NCBI RefSeq assembly: GCF_025574485.1
Contig: NZ_JAOBPO010000002.1
Span: 2,501-66,500, forward strand
Origin: Kordiimonas aquimaris
Lineage (GTDB): Bacteria > Pseudomonadota > Alphaproteobacteria > Sphingomonadales > Kordiimonadaceae
Direction of reading: 5' to 3'
Length of the DNA: 64,000 bases
Below are positions 30,381 through 39,996 of this stretch, one piece after another. The translations under genes were made by a program, and so were the position numbers. The notes beneath the pieces are model-generated. The model did no database searches, had not been told where the DNA came from, and saw only the letters and a list, made by a program, of their open reading frames with translations. Positions within the stretch are counted from its first letter, which is position 1, and each line of letters opens with the position of its first letter.

Positions 30381-30728
30381 GAATATAGTGAAAATCAATT
30401 AGACGCTGTTTTTCAGGCGCTTGCAGATGCAACGCGGCGCGGAATGTTGGCGCATCTGGGCGAGGGGGCACACACAGTGTCCAGTCTCGCTGAACCTTAT
30501 GACATGTCGCTAGCGGCGGCATCGAAACACATTAAAAAACTAGAAGCTGCAGGCCTTGTTGAGCGTGAGGTTGTTGGTCGCGTACATCATTGTCGTTTGT
30601 CACCAAATGCACTGAAGTACGCAAGTGATTGGCTGCGTGACTATGAACGTTTCTGGAATGCACGTCTTGATGTGCTGGAGGGGCTGTTAAAGGCCGAAGA
30701 CGATACGGACAGAAATAAAGGGGGATAA
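30375..30728 (+). CDS. ArsR-family transcriptional repressor
   Basis: 117 residues from the ATG at 30375, which fits the promoter position; an in-frame ATG at 30363 would lie inside the -10 region. The winged helix domain includes FQALADATRRGMLAHL and AAASKHIKKLEAAGLVEREV. No metal-binding cysteine motif (ELCVCD) is present, so it belongs to the non-metal ArsR group usually paired with an SRPBCC/AHSA1 protein. That partner follows 4 bp later. Confidence 0.92.
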   Translation: MVEYSENQLDAVFQALADATRRGMLAHLGEGAHTVSSLAEPYDMSLAAASKHIKKLEAAGLVEREVVGRVHHCRLSPNALKYASDWLRDYERFWNARLDVLEGLLKAEDDTDRNKGG

Positions 30729-30732
30729 GATT

Positions 30733-31290
30733 ATGGTATCAATGAAGGAAAAGCCTGTGCGTTTGACGGCGCCTGGAACAATTGTGCTAGAGCGCATATT
30801 ACCGGGGCCAATTGAGCGTGTATGGGCGTATCTTACCGAATCTGACAAGCGGGCAAAATGGGTCGCTGCGGGTAATATGGATCTGCGCGAGGGGGGCTCT
30901 TATGAATATATTTTTGATAATGAAATACTCTCAGAAGAACAAGAGGAAGTGCCCGAAAAGTATAAGGACACCTGTGGCTCAGAGATAACAATGAACGGGC
31001 ATATCATAGCGGTTAAGCCGCCGACACTTTTGCATATGACATGGGCAGAGGGCGAAGATGAAGAATCTGAGGTCAAGTTTGAACTAGAAGCTATTGGTGA
31101 CAAAGTAAAATTGACACTGACACACAGTAAATTATTTGACCGAGATATGCTCATTGGCGTCTCAGCGGGATGGCAGGCACATGTTGGTATTATGTGTGAT
31201 AATCTTGCCGGAGTACCTGCAAGGCCGTTTTGGAAGACGCATATGGAACTTGAAGAACTGTACGCCAAGACTTTGTTCAACGAAACATAA
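30733..31290 (+). CDS. SRPBCC/AHSA1-domain protein
   Basis: 185 residues with the AHSA1-like core: an N-terminal ERILPGPIERVWAYLTESD and TLLHMTW at mid-chain, then a long C-terminal helix. GGGGG lies 10 bases upstream of the ATG, or a closer start at the internal ATG 30742 is possible. The fold binds hydrophobic ligands. Operons of an ArsR regulator with an AHSA1 protein are very common, but the ligand is usually unknown. A strong terminator follows. Confidence 0.88.
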   Translation: MVSMKEKPVRLTAPGTIVLERILPGPIERVWAYLTESDKRAKWVAAGNMDLREGGSYEYIFDNEILSEEQEEVPEKYKDTCGSEITMNGHIIAVKPPTLLHMTWAEGEDEESEVKFELEAIGDKVKLTLTHSKLFDRDMLIGVSAGWQAHVGIMCDNLAGVPARPFWKTHMELEELYAKTLFNET

Positions 31291-31307
31291 ACAAACCTAG
31301 CGAGGAT

Positions 31308-31337
31308 GAAAAAGGCACCTCAATTGGGGTGCCTTTT
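31308..31337. terminator. Bidirectional terminator, SRPBCC gene and ileS operon
   Basis: AAAAAGGCACC and GGTGCCTTTTTT form an 11-bp stem with a 7-nt loop. It ends the ArsR/SRPBCC operon on the plus strand and the ileS-lspA-DUF3035 operon on the minus strand. Confidence 0.88.
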
Positions 31338-31358
31338 TTAATTAGTTTTGAGGTTGTT

Positions 31359-31793
31359 TTAGTTGCTGCTCTGTGAGCTAACACGCGTAACTTCCACGTT
31401 GTCAGGGCGCAAGGTACGCTCGCTTAAATCCAGAATGTCAGCGAGAATGACGGATTTTTTCACAACATCTACATCTTTTTGACCGACATTTGAGCGAATG
31501 TCCGGCTCTGATCTGCCTACGCGAGCAAGCAGGTTTTGCTCACTACTGCTTTTTTGCGGAGATGTTTTAAATTCTTTACCTGGGAACAACGCTTCAAATG
31601 CACGCCGACCTGGGTCCATTGTTTGCGCACGTGGCACGCCAGGGCGTGGCGGCTTAAGTGCAGATTCTGGCGGAATAGCCAAAGATGGCCGATTAACAAC
31701 AGCAAACTCGTCTGGTGAGTTTTTACCATTGCCGCCGCACGCTGTAACACTGATGCCTGCTAATAAAATTACTGAAAGGTGTTTAACCTTCAT
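31359..31793 (-). CDS. DUF3035 lipoprotein
   Basis: 144 residues with a lipoprotein signal; the lipobox VTAC gives lipidation at C19. The segment PDEFAVVNRPSLAIPPE is characteristic of DUF3035, a family I know from Alphaproteobacteria next to lspA. It is predicted to sit in the envelope, probably the outer membrane. The rest is proline- and serine-rich with no enzyme motif. The start overlaps the end of lspA by 4 bp, so the signal peptidase and this substrate are made together. Confidence 0.87.
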   Translation of the reverse strand: MKVKHLSVILLAGISVTACGGNGKNSPDEFAVVNRPSLAIPPESALKPPRPGVPRAQTMDPGRRAFEALFPGKEFKTSPQKSSSEQNLLARVGRSEPDIRSNVGQKDVDVVKKSVILADILDLSERTLRPDNVEVTRVSSQSSN

Positions 31794-32344
31794 GACGCGT
31801 CTCCTTTGCGATCGGTTTCATGATCGCTGACCTTTGAGGCATTTTTAGGGCTTTTATCGCTTGTTCGCAAGCCATCAATCATCAGAATGATAACACCGAT
31901 GGTAATCGCGCTGTCTGCAACATTAAAAACATAGAAATTATAGCTAAAAGCATGCAGGTGAATGAAGTCTACAACGGCACCGTGTACAAACCGGTCGACC
32001 AGATTTCCCACTGCGCCGCTCAGGATAAGTGTAAGGCCTATTGCCTCGTACTTACTGCGCGTTTTGGTAAGCCAAACGAATAACCATGCGCTGACACCGC
32101 CTGTGAGTATGACGATACCCCATTTGCCTAAGGTCTCTCCTATGGAGAGGCCCATCGAGATACCTTTGTTCCACACCATGGTCAGGCTGAAGAATGGCAG
32201 CACCGGAATGCTGCCACGACCGGGAAGGTCCAGGATATTCAGTACCCACCATTTACTGACTTGATCAAGAATGATCAGTAACAGTACCGCGGTAAGCGTA
32301 TACTTCAGAAACGGTGACCAACGTTGTTGTACGTCAGGAGTCAT
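31790..32344 (-). CDS. lspA: Lipoprotein signal peptidase (signal peptidase II)
   Basis: 184 residues with four membrane segments. The two catalytic aspartates of this aspartic protease are expected at D126 (HGAVVDF) and D144 (FNVADSA); GNLVDR is also intact. It cleaves the signal peptide of lipid-modified prolipoproteins. The gene overlaps the ileS stop by 1 bp (TAATG), the classic ileS-lspA pairing. The protein is somewhat longer than E. coli LspA because of its N- and C-terminal tails. Confidence 0.96.
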   Translation of the reverse strand: MTPDVQQRWSPFLKYTLTAVLLLIILDQVSKWWVLNILDLPGRGSIPVLPFFSLTMVWNKGISMGLSIGETLGKWGIVILTGGVSAWLFVWLTKTRSKYEAIGLTLILSGAVGNLVDRFVHGAVVDFIHLHAFSYNFYVFNVADSAITIGVIILMIDGLRTSDKSPKNASKVSDHETDRKGDAS

Positions 32345-35160
32345 TATGCACTTGCTGCATTATCGTGTGCGTCAACCGCGTCAGTGCAGCGATTACATAA
32401 GTCACCGTTTTTAGATACCTCAGGCAATACAATCCAGCATCGTTCGCACTTTTCACCTTCTGCAACGGTTACACTTACATTTGTCTCAGTGCCCAACTTA
32501 AGTTCTGCAGTTGAAGTTATGAAAATCTCTGCTGCATCCAGATCGCTTAACGCGTCCAGCGTGTCTTGATCAACGACGGTAACGACGGCACTTGCCTGTA
32601 GGCTTGAGCCAATGACTTTATCCCGGCGCATTACTTCAATGGCAGAAGTTACTTCGCTGCGCACTTCGCGAATTTTTGCCCACTTGGTGGCTAAAGCATC
32701 ATTTTGCCAATCCGCTGGTGTCTCTGGCCAAACCTGACGATGAACGCTCTGACTGTCCGCACCAAAGCGAGACTGCCATACTTCTTCAGTTGTGAATGAC
32801 AAGACAGGGGCAAACCATAGTACCAACCGGTTAAACACGGCGTCCAGAACAGTACGGGCAGCACGGCGACGGATATCATTCGGGTTATCGCAGTAAAGTG
32901 CATCTTTGCGGATGTCGAAATAAAACACGGATAAATCCATAATGCAGAACTGGTAAAGTTCACGGAAGACTGGATTGAAATCAAAAGTGTTTGCTTTGTC
33001 GCGGATCAATGTATCGAGTGTGTGAAGCCTGTGCAGCACCCACTGTTCAAGCTCTGGCATGTCACTCGCATCTACAGCTTCCGAAGCTGTGTAGCCTTCG
33101 AGGTTGCCAAGCAGAAAGCGCATGGTGTTGCGGATCTTGCGGTAGGCATCAGCTTGGCCTTTGATGATTTCATCACTGATACGCATGTCGCTCATGTAAT
33201 CAACGGCAACCACCCACAGGCGCAGAATATCTGCACCATATTGATCAACAACTTTTAGCGGGGAAATCGTGTTGCCTAGTGATTTGGACATTTTCCGCCC
33301 TTCACCATCCATGGTGAACCCGTGTGTCAGCACGTTTTTATACGGTGCAACACCGCGTGTGCCGCAACTTTCTAACAGGCTTGACTGGAACCAACCGCGG
33401 TGCTGGTCCGAGCCTTCAACATACAGGTCAGATGGGCTTTGGAGTTCTGGGCGTTTTTCGCTTACAAAGGCATGCGTACAGCCACTATCAAACCAGACAT
33501 CAAGAATGTCGTGCACTTGCTCAAAATCGTCAGCATTGTATGTATCGCCAAGGAAATCCTGAGCTGGTACACCAACCCAAGCGTCAGCGCCGCCTTCTGT
33601 AACGGCAGCTACGATGCGTGCATTTACGGCTTCATCTTGCAACAGAGCGCCAGTTTCTTTGTTCACAAATACAGTGATAGGCACACCCCACGCACGTTGG
33701 CGTGAAATAACCCAATCAGGCCGGTCGGAGACCATGGCGCTAATTCTGTTTTTGGAAATGGCGGGATACCAATTGGTTGCTTCAATGGCTTTTACCGCAG
33801 TGTCGCGCAGACCGGTTTTTTCCATTGAGATAAACCATTGCGGCGTGTTTCGGAAAATTAGCGGTGCTTTTGAACGCCAGCTATGTGGATAGCTGTGTGT
33901 AAGCGTGCCTTTGCCTTTTAGAGCGTCAACGCCTGACAAAAGCTCACAAACCTCGTCTGCCACTTTATATACATGGCGACCTGCAACCAGCGCTACATCA
34001 TCATAATAACAACCAGATTCGTTTACGGTGAATGGCACAGGGATGCCAAATTTTACGTGACCAACCTGATAATCATCATCGCCGTGCCCGGGTGCCGTAT
34101 GAACAAAGCCAGTTCCTGCCTCAACGGTTACATGGTCGCCGGGTAGCATTGGTACATCGAAATCGTATCCACCATTGGCGTCAGCATGTCCGCGCCATGG
34201 ATGTGCGAGGATAGTGCCATCCAGCTCAGCCCCTTTGATGCTGGCATACTGATCATAGGATGTGATGCCGGCACGTGCCGTGAATGCGTCCAGCAACGCT
34301 GCTGCAACGGCGAGTTTGTCACCAACAGCAGCGTTTGCTTCATCTGTAACCTCTGTAACCTCGATACAAACATAGTCAATGTCTACGCCGTAACATACTG
34401 CCCGGTTGGCAGGAATGGTCCACGGTGTCGTTGTCCATATAACGACTTTGGCACCGTTGATTGCTTCACAGTTGCTTGTAACTGGCGCGAAGGCCACATC
34501 AATCTGCGTTGACTTATGGTCATGATATTCAACTTCGGCCTCAGCAAGTGCCGTTTTCTCAACTGGTGACCACATCACAGGTTTGGAGCCGCGGTAAAGT
34601 GCACCTGACATTGAGAATTTTAGCAATTCTTTTACAATTGTGGCTTCAGCATCAAACGCCATTGTCGTGTAGGGATCATCCCAATCGCCAATAATGCCTA
34701 AGCGCTTAAATTGCTCTTTTTGTACACCAATCCAGTGGTCTGCAAACTCGCGGCACTCACGCCTGAATTCAATCGGGTCAACTTCGTCTTTGTTCTTTTT
34801 CTTCTTGCGGTACTTTTCCTCGATCTTCCATTCGATTGGCAGTCCATGACAGTCCCAACCTGGAACATAAGGTGCATCTTTGCCTTGCATTTGTTGCGAT
34901 TTAACAATGATGTCTTTCAACACCTTTTGCATGGCATGACCAATGTGAATGTCGCCGTTGGCATAAGGAGGGCCATCATGAAGGACAAACTTCTCTTGGC
35001 CTGCGCTATCGCTGCGCAAGGTTTTATAAAGGTCTTGTTTTTGCCACTGAGCTAAAAAGTCCGGTTCACGTTTCGGTAAGCCCGCACGCATTGGAAAGTC
35101 GGTTTTAGGAAGGAAAATAGTATCGCGGTAATCGCGTTTGTTTTGATCATCAACAGACAT
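32344..35160 (-). CDS. ileS: Isoleucine-tRNA ligase
   Basis: 938 residues, the normal length. The class I signatures are present: HIGH in GDIHIGHAMQK near residue 70 and KMSKS in GRKMSKSLGN near residue 620. The editing domain lies between them. The C-terminal zinc finger has four cysteines (CERCW, then CNRC). It charges tRNA-Ile. It is the first gene of the ileS-lspA-DUF3035 operon. I see nothing notable, such as a T-box, in the 249-bp region upstream (35161-35409). Confidence 0.97.
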   Translation of the reverse strand: MSVDDQNKRDYRDTIFLPKTDFPMRAGLPKREPDFLAQWQKQDLYKTLRSDSAGQEKFVLHDGPPYANGDIHIGHAMQKVLKDIIVKSQQMQGKDAPYVPGWDCHGLPIEWKIEEKYRKKKKNKDEVDPIEFRRECREFADHWIGVQKEQFKRLGIIGDWDDPYTTMAFDAEATIVKELLKFSMSGALYRGSKPVMWSPVEKTALAEAEVEYHDHKSTQIDVAFAPVTSNCEAINGAKVVIWTTTPWTIPANRAVCYGVDIDYVCIEVTEVTDEANAAVGDKLAVAAALLDAFTARAGITSYDQYASIKGAELDGTILAHPWRGHADANGGYDFDVPMLPGDHVTVEAGTGFVHTAPGHGDDDYQVGHVKFGIPVPFTVNESGCYYDDVALVAGRHVYKVADEVCELLSGVDALKGKGTLTHSYPHSWRSKAPLIFRNTPQWFISMEKTGLRDTAVKAIEATNWYPAISKNRISAMVSDRPDWVISRQRAWGVPITVFVNKETGALLQDEAVNARIVAAVTEGGADAWVGVPAQDFLGDTYNADDFEQVHDILDVWFDSGCTHAFVSEKRPELQSPSDLYVEGSDQHRGWFQSSLLESCGTRGVAPYKNVLTHGFTMDGEGRKMSKSLGNTISPLKVVDQYGADILRLWVVAVDYMSDMRISDEIIKGQADAYRKIRNTMRFLLGNLEGYTASEAVDASDMPELEQWVLHRLHTLDTLIRDKANTFDFNPVFRELYQFCIMDLSVFYFDIRKDALYCDNPNDIRRRAARTVLDAVFNRLVLWFAPVLSFTTEEVWQSRFGADSQSVHRQVWPETPADWQNDALATKWAKIREVRSEVTSAIEVMRRDKVIGSSLQASAVVTVVDQDTLDALSDLDAAEIFITSTAELKLGTETNVSVTVAEGEKCERCWIVLPEVSKNGDLCNRCTDAVDAHDNAASA

Positions 35161-35409
35161 ATGAATTCGTCTCGGTTAGGGCAGGCATTACCATCAAGGC
35201 ATTGCCTGTAAAATTAATTAGTAATTGAATAAAGGTCAGTCCCGGCTACTAAGCTAGCGCCGGGCTTGTAATTCGTATGGCTGTGCGAATGGTTTGTACC
35301 ATTTCAAGTGCCCTATATATTGCCTTCATAAACATGGGTGTGGGTTTTACCAGCGATCCTCTTTAGTGTCGAGGGGAAAGCGTATGCATTGTTTAGTCTG
35401 GAGTGTGCA

Positions 35410-35949
35410 TCAAACGATGCCCAATATCACTTTACGCTGTTGAGCGATGGAAACCATGTTTGCATTTGCTTTTCGACGGTCTGTTTTTTGATAGGGCGGT
35501 GTGTTTGGGCGCCTGCGGTCTGGCCCGTTGTAAGCTGTGTTTTGCACGATCGGCTTAAGCTCTTTCAGCGTGCTGGCAACTGCCGTGATTAGGCTTAGGC
35601 CTGTTAGTGGCATTGCGACAATTTTTGATGCACCCATATCGCGTGCTTTCATGACAGATTGTTGATCCGGGTTGTATAGACCAAAAATAATCGGCGAGAT
35701 TGACGCTGAAAGATTAGTTAGTCTTAAGAACCGACAGAAGTCGTAACCACCCAGCGTTGGAAAGTTTTCATCCACAACAATCATGTTAAACGCGCCTTCA
35801 CCAAGACGTTGAAGGGCATCATTATTAGATTCGGTTGAGATGGCGCTTTTTACGCCGTTTGCCAGCAAAATGGGCTTGAACGCCTCGGCTGCTTGAGCAT
35901 TTGATAACGCAAGTAATACAGAAAGCTTGGAAAATATTTCCGCTGCCAT
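35410..35949 (-). CDS. Degenerate receiver-domain protein
   Basis: 179 residues. Residues about 8-125 have the receiver fold with D60 (MIVVDENFP) in the phosphorylation position. The N-terminal acidic pair is missing (LLALSNAQ), the Thr/Ser switch reads FGL, and the conserved lysine is replaced (VAMPLTG). Phosphorylation in the standard way is therefore unlikely. The C-terminal tail has two basic motifs, GPDRRR and TDRRK, as seen in some alphaproteobacterial receiver proteins. It stands alone between ileS and the NTF2-like gene. A signalling adaptor role is a guess. Confidence 0.8.
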   Translation of the reverse strand: MAAEIFSKLSVLLALSNAQAAEAFKPILLANGVKSAISTESNNDALQRLGEGAFNMIVVDENFPTLGGYDFCRFLRLTNLSASISPIIFGLYNPDQQSVMKARDMGASKIVAMPLTGLSLITAVASTLKELKPIVQNTAYNGPDRRRPNTPPYQKTDRRKANANMVSIAQQRKVILGIV

Positions 35950-36073
35950 GGTTTAAGTCACCCCCAATGAGTGCATTCTTAAATACCATGAAGACAGCGA
36001 ATTGTTAATATATAGATAAAACTACATATTGAGACTGTCTTTCTAATTGTTATTTTAACCCTGATTTCAGTGT

Positions 36074-36565
36074 TTAATCATTGAACGGGCCTAAGGCGGC
36101 GTCACGTCCGGTATTGTCGAAATCAACAATAAGTTTCCACTGTTCGTCTTGTTTTTCGAAAATGAGTAGAACACGGCCATATGCGTTTTGCTTGCTGCCG
36201 TCAGCCTGCGGAATATTAACGCGGTATTTGCCAGCGATGTGGGCCAATTTTTCCCCGACGGTGATTAATTCTTCTGCAAAATCTATAGTTGTTTTTGATC
36301 CGCTATCAAATTGGTGGCTATAGTTTTGGCGAATCGTTTGCGTATCACGAACCAGGTTATTTCCATTATTAGCATAATAGATTTTGTCGCTATAAAGTGA
36401 CATCAAGGCATCAATGTCTTTCGTATTGTATGCCGCAAGCCAAGAACTCATAAGGCCGCGCACGACCTCTTCTTGGTTATCATTAGAAGCATGAGTCTGC
36501 ATTACTGTTGTACCCGCAAAAAGCATTGCCGTGAACATAATCAGCCGCAATATATGTGCTTTCAT
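36074..36565 (-). CDS. Exported NTF2-like (SnoaL/DUF4440-type) protein
   Basis: 163 residues with a signal peptide ending near residue 26 (THAS). The mature domain is a cone-shaped NTF2-like fold: an N-terminal helix (VVRGLMSSWLAAYNTKDIDAL), MSLYSDKIYY, and the long final strands VLLIFEKQDEQWKLIVDFD. This matches proteins annotated as SgcJ/EcaC family or DUF4440. Ligand or activity is unknown. It is 17 bp downstream of the terC stop and may be co-transcribed. Confidence 0.82.
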   Translation of the reverse strand: MKAHILRLIMFTAMLFAGTTVMQTHASNDNQEEVVRGLMSSWLAAYNTKDIDALMSLYSDKIYYANNGNNLVRDTQTIRQNYSHQFDSGSKTTIDFAEELITVGEKLAHIAGKYRVNIPQADGSKQNAYGRVLLIFEKQDEQWKLIVDFDNTGRDAALGPFND

Positions 36566-36582
36566 GACGAAGATTACCTGTT

Positions 36583-37317
36583 CTATTTCTGTGCTTTATC
36601 AGCTTTTGCCTTGCGTCGTTTGCGGGACAAAAGATTGAGTACTTCAACGCCCAAGGAAAAGGACATTGCGAAGTAGATATACCCTTTTGGCACATGGAAA
36701 CCGAGGCCTTCCGCCACCAAAAATACACCGATGAGCATGATAAACGCGAGTGCAAGTACTTTCAACGTTGGGAAGCGCTCTATGAAACGAGCGATGTAGC
36801 CGCTGGAGAACATCATCACCAGCATAGCAACTGACATGGCAGCGATGATCACCGGGATAATCTTGGTCAAACCAACGGCAGTCATGACGCTATCAAACGA
36901 GAAGATAATATCGATAAAGACAACCTGCACCACAACGCCTGTGAAACTGGTGAGCTTTTTATTGGCAGCTTCTTCTTTGAAATCACCAGTTACTTCGTCG
37001 TGGATACTGTTGGTGCCCTTGTAAATTAAAAAGCCACCACCCAGCAGCATCAAAATATCCTTGCCTGATAATTCTTGCCCGAAAATAGTAAGCCATGGCT
37101 CGCTTAAGCTTATAATCCAGGCAACGCCAAGAAGCAGCGCGATGCGCATAATGAGAGCAAGCGCCAAGCCTGTTATTCGAGCTTTTTCTCGAGTTTCATC
37201 AGGTAAGTTCTGAACCAGCAAAGCGATGAATACAACATTGTCGATACCGAGGATAATCTCAAGTGAGGTTAGTGTGAGAAAACTGACCCACAGTTGGTAG
37301 TCCAACAATAATTCCAT
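36583..37317 (-). CDS. TerC-family integral membrane protein
   Basis: 244 residues with about seven membrane segments. TerC features include LEIILGIDNVVFIALL near the start and DIIFSFDSVMTAVGL in the middle, whose aspartates are conserved in the family. Members have been linked to metal (manganese, tellurite) handling and to metalation of exported proteins. The C-terminal tail is basic (RKRRKAKADKAQK). Specific substrate unknown. Confidence 0.92.
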   Translation of the reverse strand: MELLLDYQLWVSFLTLTSLEIILGIDNVVFIALLVQNLPDETREKARITGLALALIMRIALLLGVAWIISLSEPWLTIFGQELSGKDILMLLGGGFLIYKGTNSIHDEVTGDFKEEAANKKLTSFTGVVVQVVFIDIIFSFDSVMTAVGLTKIIPVIIAAMSVAMLVMMFSSGYIARFIERFPTLKVLALAFIMLIGVFLVAEGLGFHVPKGYIYFAMSFSLGVEVLNLLSRKRRKAKADKAQK

Positions 37318-37354
37318 AGTGTCCTCGGTTAAATCTAACAGTTATGTTTATAGT

Positions 37355-38215
37355 CTATTCAATTGCTGGAATGATGTCTGCATCTCGTTGGTCTTGCATA
37401 ATACGCAATCGCTCTGCTTCAGGCACATTTGATAGAAAGCGTAGTAGTATTTCAGCATATGTGCCATCTGCTACAATCTTCCTGAGGCCTGTGTCAAAAC
37501 GTTTCTTGTATGATAGACCTTCAGCGTTTTTTGTGAAAATCACATGCTGGGTATTATTGTTGCCGCTGGGTATGTCAACGCTGTTGATGGTTGGCCATGG
37601 CCGGTCTGGATGTGCGGTATCTTGCTTTTTTGCGCTGTTTAAGTGGTAAGTCGCCGTAATTTGAGGCATGTAAATAAGGTCTGTTCTACCGGCATGTATC
37701 AATTCTATACAGGATTGAGGGCGACTAGGTGCCATTAGGGTAATGAAGTTCTTGTCAATGAGTGCCTCCAGCTCTTCCGCAATTTTCCATCCAATGGGTG
37801 CACATAGAATGATTAAATCGTCTGATGTGTGTTCTTGCGCTAACATTTCCCAACTACTTAGCTCAGGTAATGTAGTCAGCAAGCGATTGGTCACTACAAA
37901 CAGTGGGTCGGAAAAATGAAAATCTTTTGCGCGATCATCACTATACGCCCACGAAAATGATGCCAGAAATTCGCCGCGTGCAATGGCTCGGTATGACCTT
38001 TTCCACGGAATGAATTCAATTTCCAACTCTATGTCAGCCGCCGCAAAACTTGCTTTAACAATTTCGTTTATAATACCGCCGCCGGGAAGTTCATTTGTTA
38101 CGAATGGAGGGAAGTCAGTGTATGTGATAACTTTTAGCGTGTCTTTTTGAGCCACTGCGGTATTACACATAGCAGCAGTATAAAGAATGAGCAGAGCAGC
38201 TATAAAGTGCTTCAA
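37355..38215 (-). CDS. Periplasmic solute-binding protein (family 3-like)
   Basis: 286 residues with a signal peptide ending near residue 22 (AVAQ). The fold of amino-acid-type binding proteins is visible: LKVITYTDFPPFV, then IEFIPWKRSYRAIARGE and SYRVIDD-like SWAYSDDRAKDFHFSDPLF. No permease or ATPase gene lies nearby, so it may act as a stand-alone sensor or enzyme-like protein rather than in a transporter. Ligand unknown. Confidence 0.85.
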   Translation of the reverse strand: MKHFIAALLILYTAAMCNTAVAQKDTLKVITYTDFPPFVTNELPGGGIINEIVKASFAAADIELEIEFIPWKRSYRAIARGEFLASFSWAYSDDRAKDFHFSDPLFVVTNRLLTTLPELSSWEMLAQEHTSDDLIILCAPIGWKIAEELEALIDKNFITLMAPSRPQSCIELIHAGRTDLIYMPQITATYHLNSAKKQDTAHPDRPWPTINSVDIPSGNNNTQHVIFTKNAEGLSYKKRFDTGLRKIVADGTYAEILLRFLSNVPEAERLRIMQDQRDADIIPAIE

Positions 38216-38310
38216 AATACAGATCCTGATGGCATTGCATTGCGGAGCGCTAGATTGTCAGAGCGAACGACATTGAATGCAAGAGAAATTATTGCGGTAA
38301 GTAATATAGC

Positions 38311-39339
38311 TTATGGGTGCTCAGTGCCTGATACAGGATGGGTCGCTAAGTATTTTTCAAGCGTTGGCAATTCCAGCCTTTTTGCCCCGTTTTCAGGGTC
38401 TGATAGCACCGTTTTCGCCGTTGCACAGTCAGTAATGATCTGATTTTTCAACGCATCTATACCATCGAATTTTTGTTCGGGTCTCAAAAAGCATACAAGT
38501 TGAACGCGAACATCTTTGCCGTAAATATCATCATTGAAATCGAAAAGATGAACTTCCGTTAAGATATCACGTTTATCAAAGGTTGGTCTCTTTCCGATAT
38601 TGGCAACGCCGTTGTAAAAAGTATTTTCACCGTCGATGCTAACGCGCACAGCGTAAACACCGAGTGCTGGCATCAGGCTTTCGCCGGGTTCAATGTTTGC
38701 TGTTGGAAAGCCAATGGTGCGTCCGCGTTTGTCGCCTTCGGTAACGATACCGCTAAGTGTCCACCAGTGACCAAGTAAAGCGGCGGCTTTGCGTACTTCG
38801 CCTTCGCGAATCGCGCTACGTACTAATGTGGATGAGTATACATCGCCGGCATAACCTTCAACACCGAGTGTAACAGGCTCAATTACTGACAGGCCAAAGC
38901 CTTCCATATCTCCCATCCAGCCAAGCACATCAGTGCCGCCGCCGCGTCCGCGTCCAAAACGATAATCGTAACCAACACAGACATGTTTTGCGCCAACAGC
39001 ATCTACCAGAATATCTTTCACAAAATCTTGTGCAGGCATGCCTGCCAAGGTTTTATCAAAGTTCAGTACCAGTAATTGGTCTACCCCGAATGATTCGAGT
39101 AATGACGCACGTTCCTGATGGGGTGTGAGGCGAAATGGCGGTTTATCTGGAGCAAAGAAGCTAACAGGGTGCGGTTCCATAACGATGACTGTTAAATTTA
39201 ACCCCATCTGCCGAGCTAATCTTCCGGCTTCTCCAATCACAACCTGGTGCCCGCGATGAAAGCCGTCAAAATTACCCAGTGCTACAACGGCACCGCGGTC
39301 TTTTTGAGTATATTCAGTTGGGCTTCGGAAAACGCGCAC
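38311..39339 (-). CDS. ribF: Bifunctional riboflavin kinase/FAD synthetase
   Basis: 342 residues. The N-terminal FAD synthetase domain has GNFDGFHRGHQ (HxGH-type nucleotide-binding motif). The C-terminal flavokinase domain has GRTIGFPTANIEP. It makes FMN and then FAD from riboflavin. Some alphaproteobacterial genomes place ribF next to ileS-lspA; here they lie about 3 kb apart on the same strand with other genes between. Confidence 0.95.
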   Translation of the reverse strand: MRVFRSPTEYTQKDRGAVVALGNFDGFHRGHQVVIGEAGRLARQMGLNLTVIVMEPHPVSFFAPDKPPFRLTPHQERASLLESFGVDQLLVLNFDKTLAGMPAQDFVKDILVDAVGAKHVCVGYDYRFGRGRGGGTDVLGWMGDMEGFGLSVIEPVTLGVEGYAGDVYSSTLVRSAIREGEVRKAAALLGHWWTLSGIVTEGDKRGRTIGFPTANIEPGESLMPALGVYAVRVSIDGENTFYNGVANIGKRPTFDKRDILTEVHLFDFNDDIYGKDVRVQLVCFLRPEQKFDGIDALKNQIITDCATAKTVLSDPENGAKRLELPTLEKYLATHPVSGTEHP

Positions 39340-39607
39340 AGGTCGTTGTTCTCTTGTTTCTAGTTGCCGTACAATGTGTAGGCACCTTGTTTAGGTCAAC
39401 ATTTTGGCAGCAGATAACATTTAATACCTTTTAAGGCAAATTGTACCTGTTATGCTCTGTCGTAGATGAAGTTTTGAAAATTCTTCGATTTTAGATTAAC
39501 CAATTCTTCACCAGATGGGGGATAGTGTCCCTTCAGGGCGTATGAGAGCAGTATATGCAATTTAAGCTCTGGTAAGTATATTGAAATTAAAGATTTGAGG
39601 TAGAAAT

Positions 39608-39994
39608 ATGGCCGTTGATATGGATATGCCGATCCTAATCGTCGACGACTACAAAACAATGTTGCGGATTGTGCGCAATTTGTTGAAGCAGCTAGGTTTT
39701 AATAATGTTGATGAAGCGACAGATGGTGCAATGGCACTGGAAAAGTCTCGCGCTAAACCATACGGATTGATCATCTCTGATTGGAATATGGAACCAATGA
39801 CAGGTTATGAATTCCTGAAAGAGGTACGTGCTGACAATCAGCTTAAAGATACACCGTTTATTATGGTGACCGCGGAGTCGAAAACCGACAATGTTATCGC
39901 CGCAAAGAAAGCCGGTGTGAATAACTACATCGTCAAGCCTTTTAACGCTGCGACATTAAAACAGAAATTGGTTGCCGTTGTCGGGGAGTTCTAA
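39608..39994 (+). CDS. cheY: Chemotaxis response regulator CheY
   Basis: 128 residues, receiver domain only, with all active residues: D13/D14, phospho-site D58 (LIISDWNMEP), T88 and K110 (IVKPFNA). The DWNM(E)P sequence is typical of CheY that binds the flagellar switch. GAGG lies before the ATG. The cheZ gene starts 2 bp after its stop, so the pair forms an operon, which supports the CheY call. Confidence 0.94.
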   Translation: MAVDMDMPILIVDDYKTMLRIVRNLLKQLGFNNVDEATDGAMALEKSRAKPYGLIISDWNMEPMTGYEFLKEVRADNQLKDTPFIMVTAESKTDNVIAAKKAGVNNYIVKPFNAATLKQKLVAVVGEF

Positions 39995-39996
39995 TT

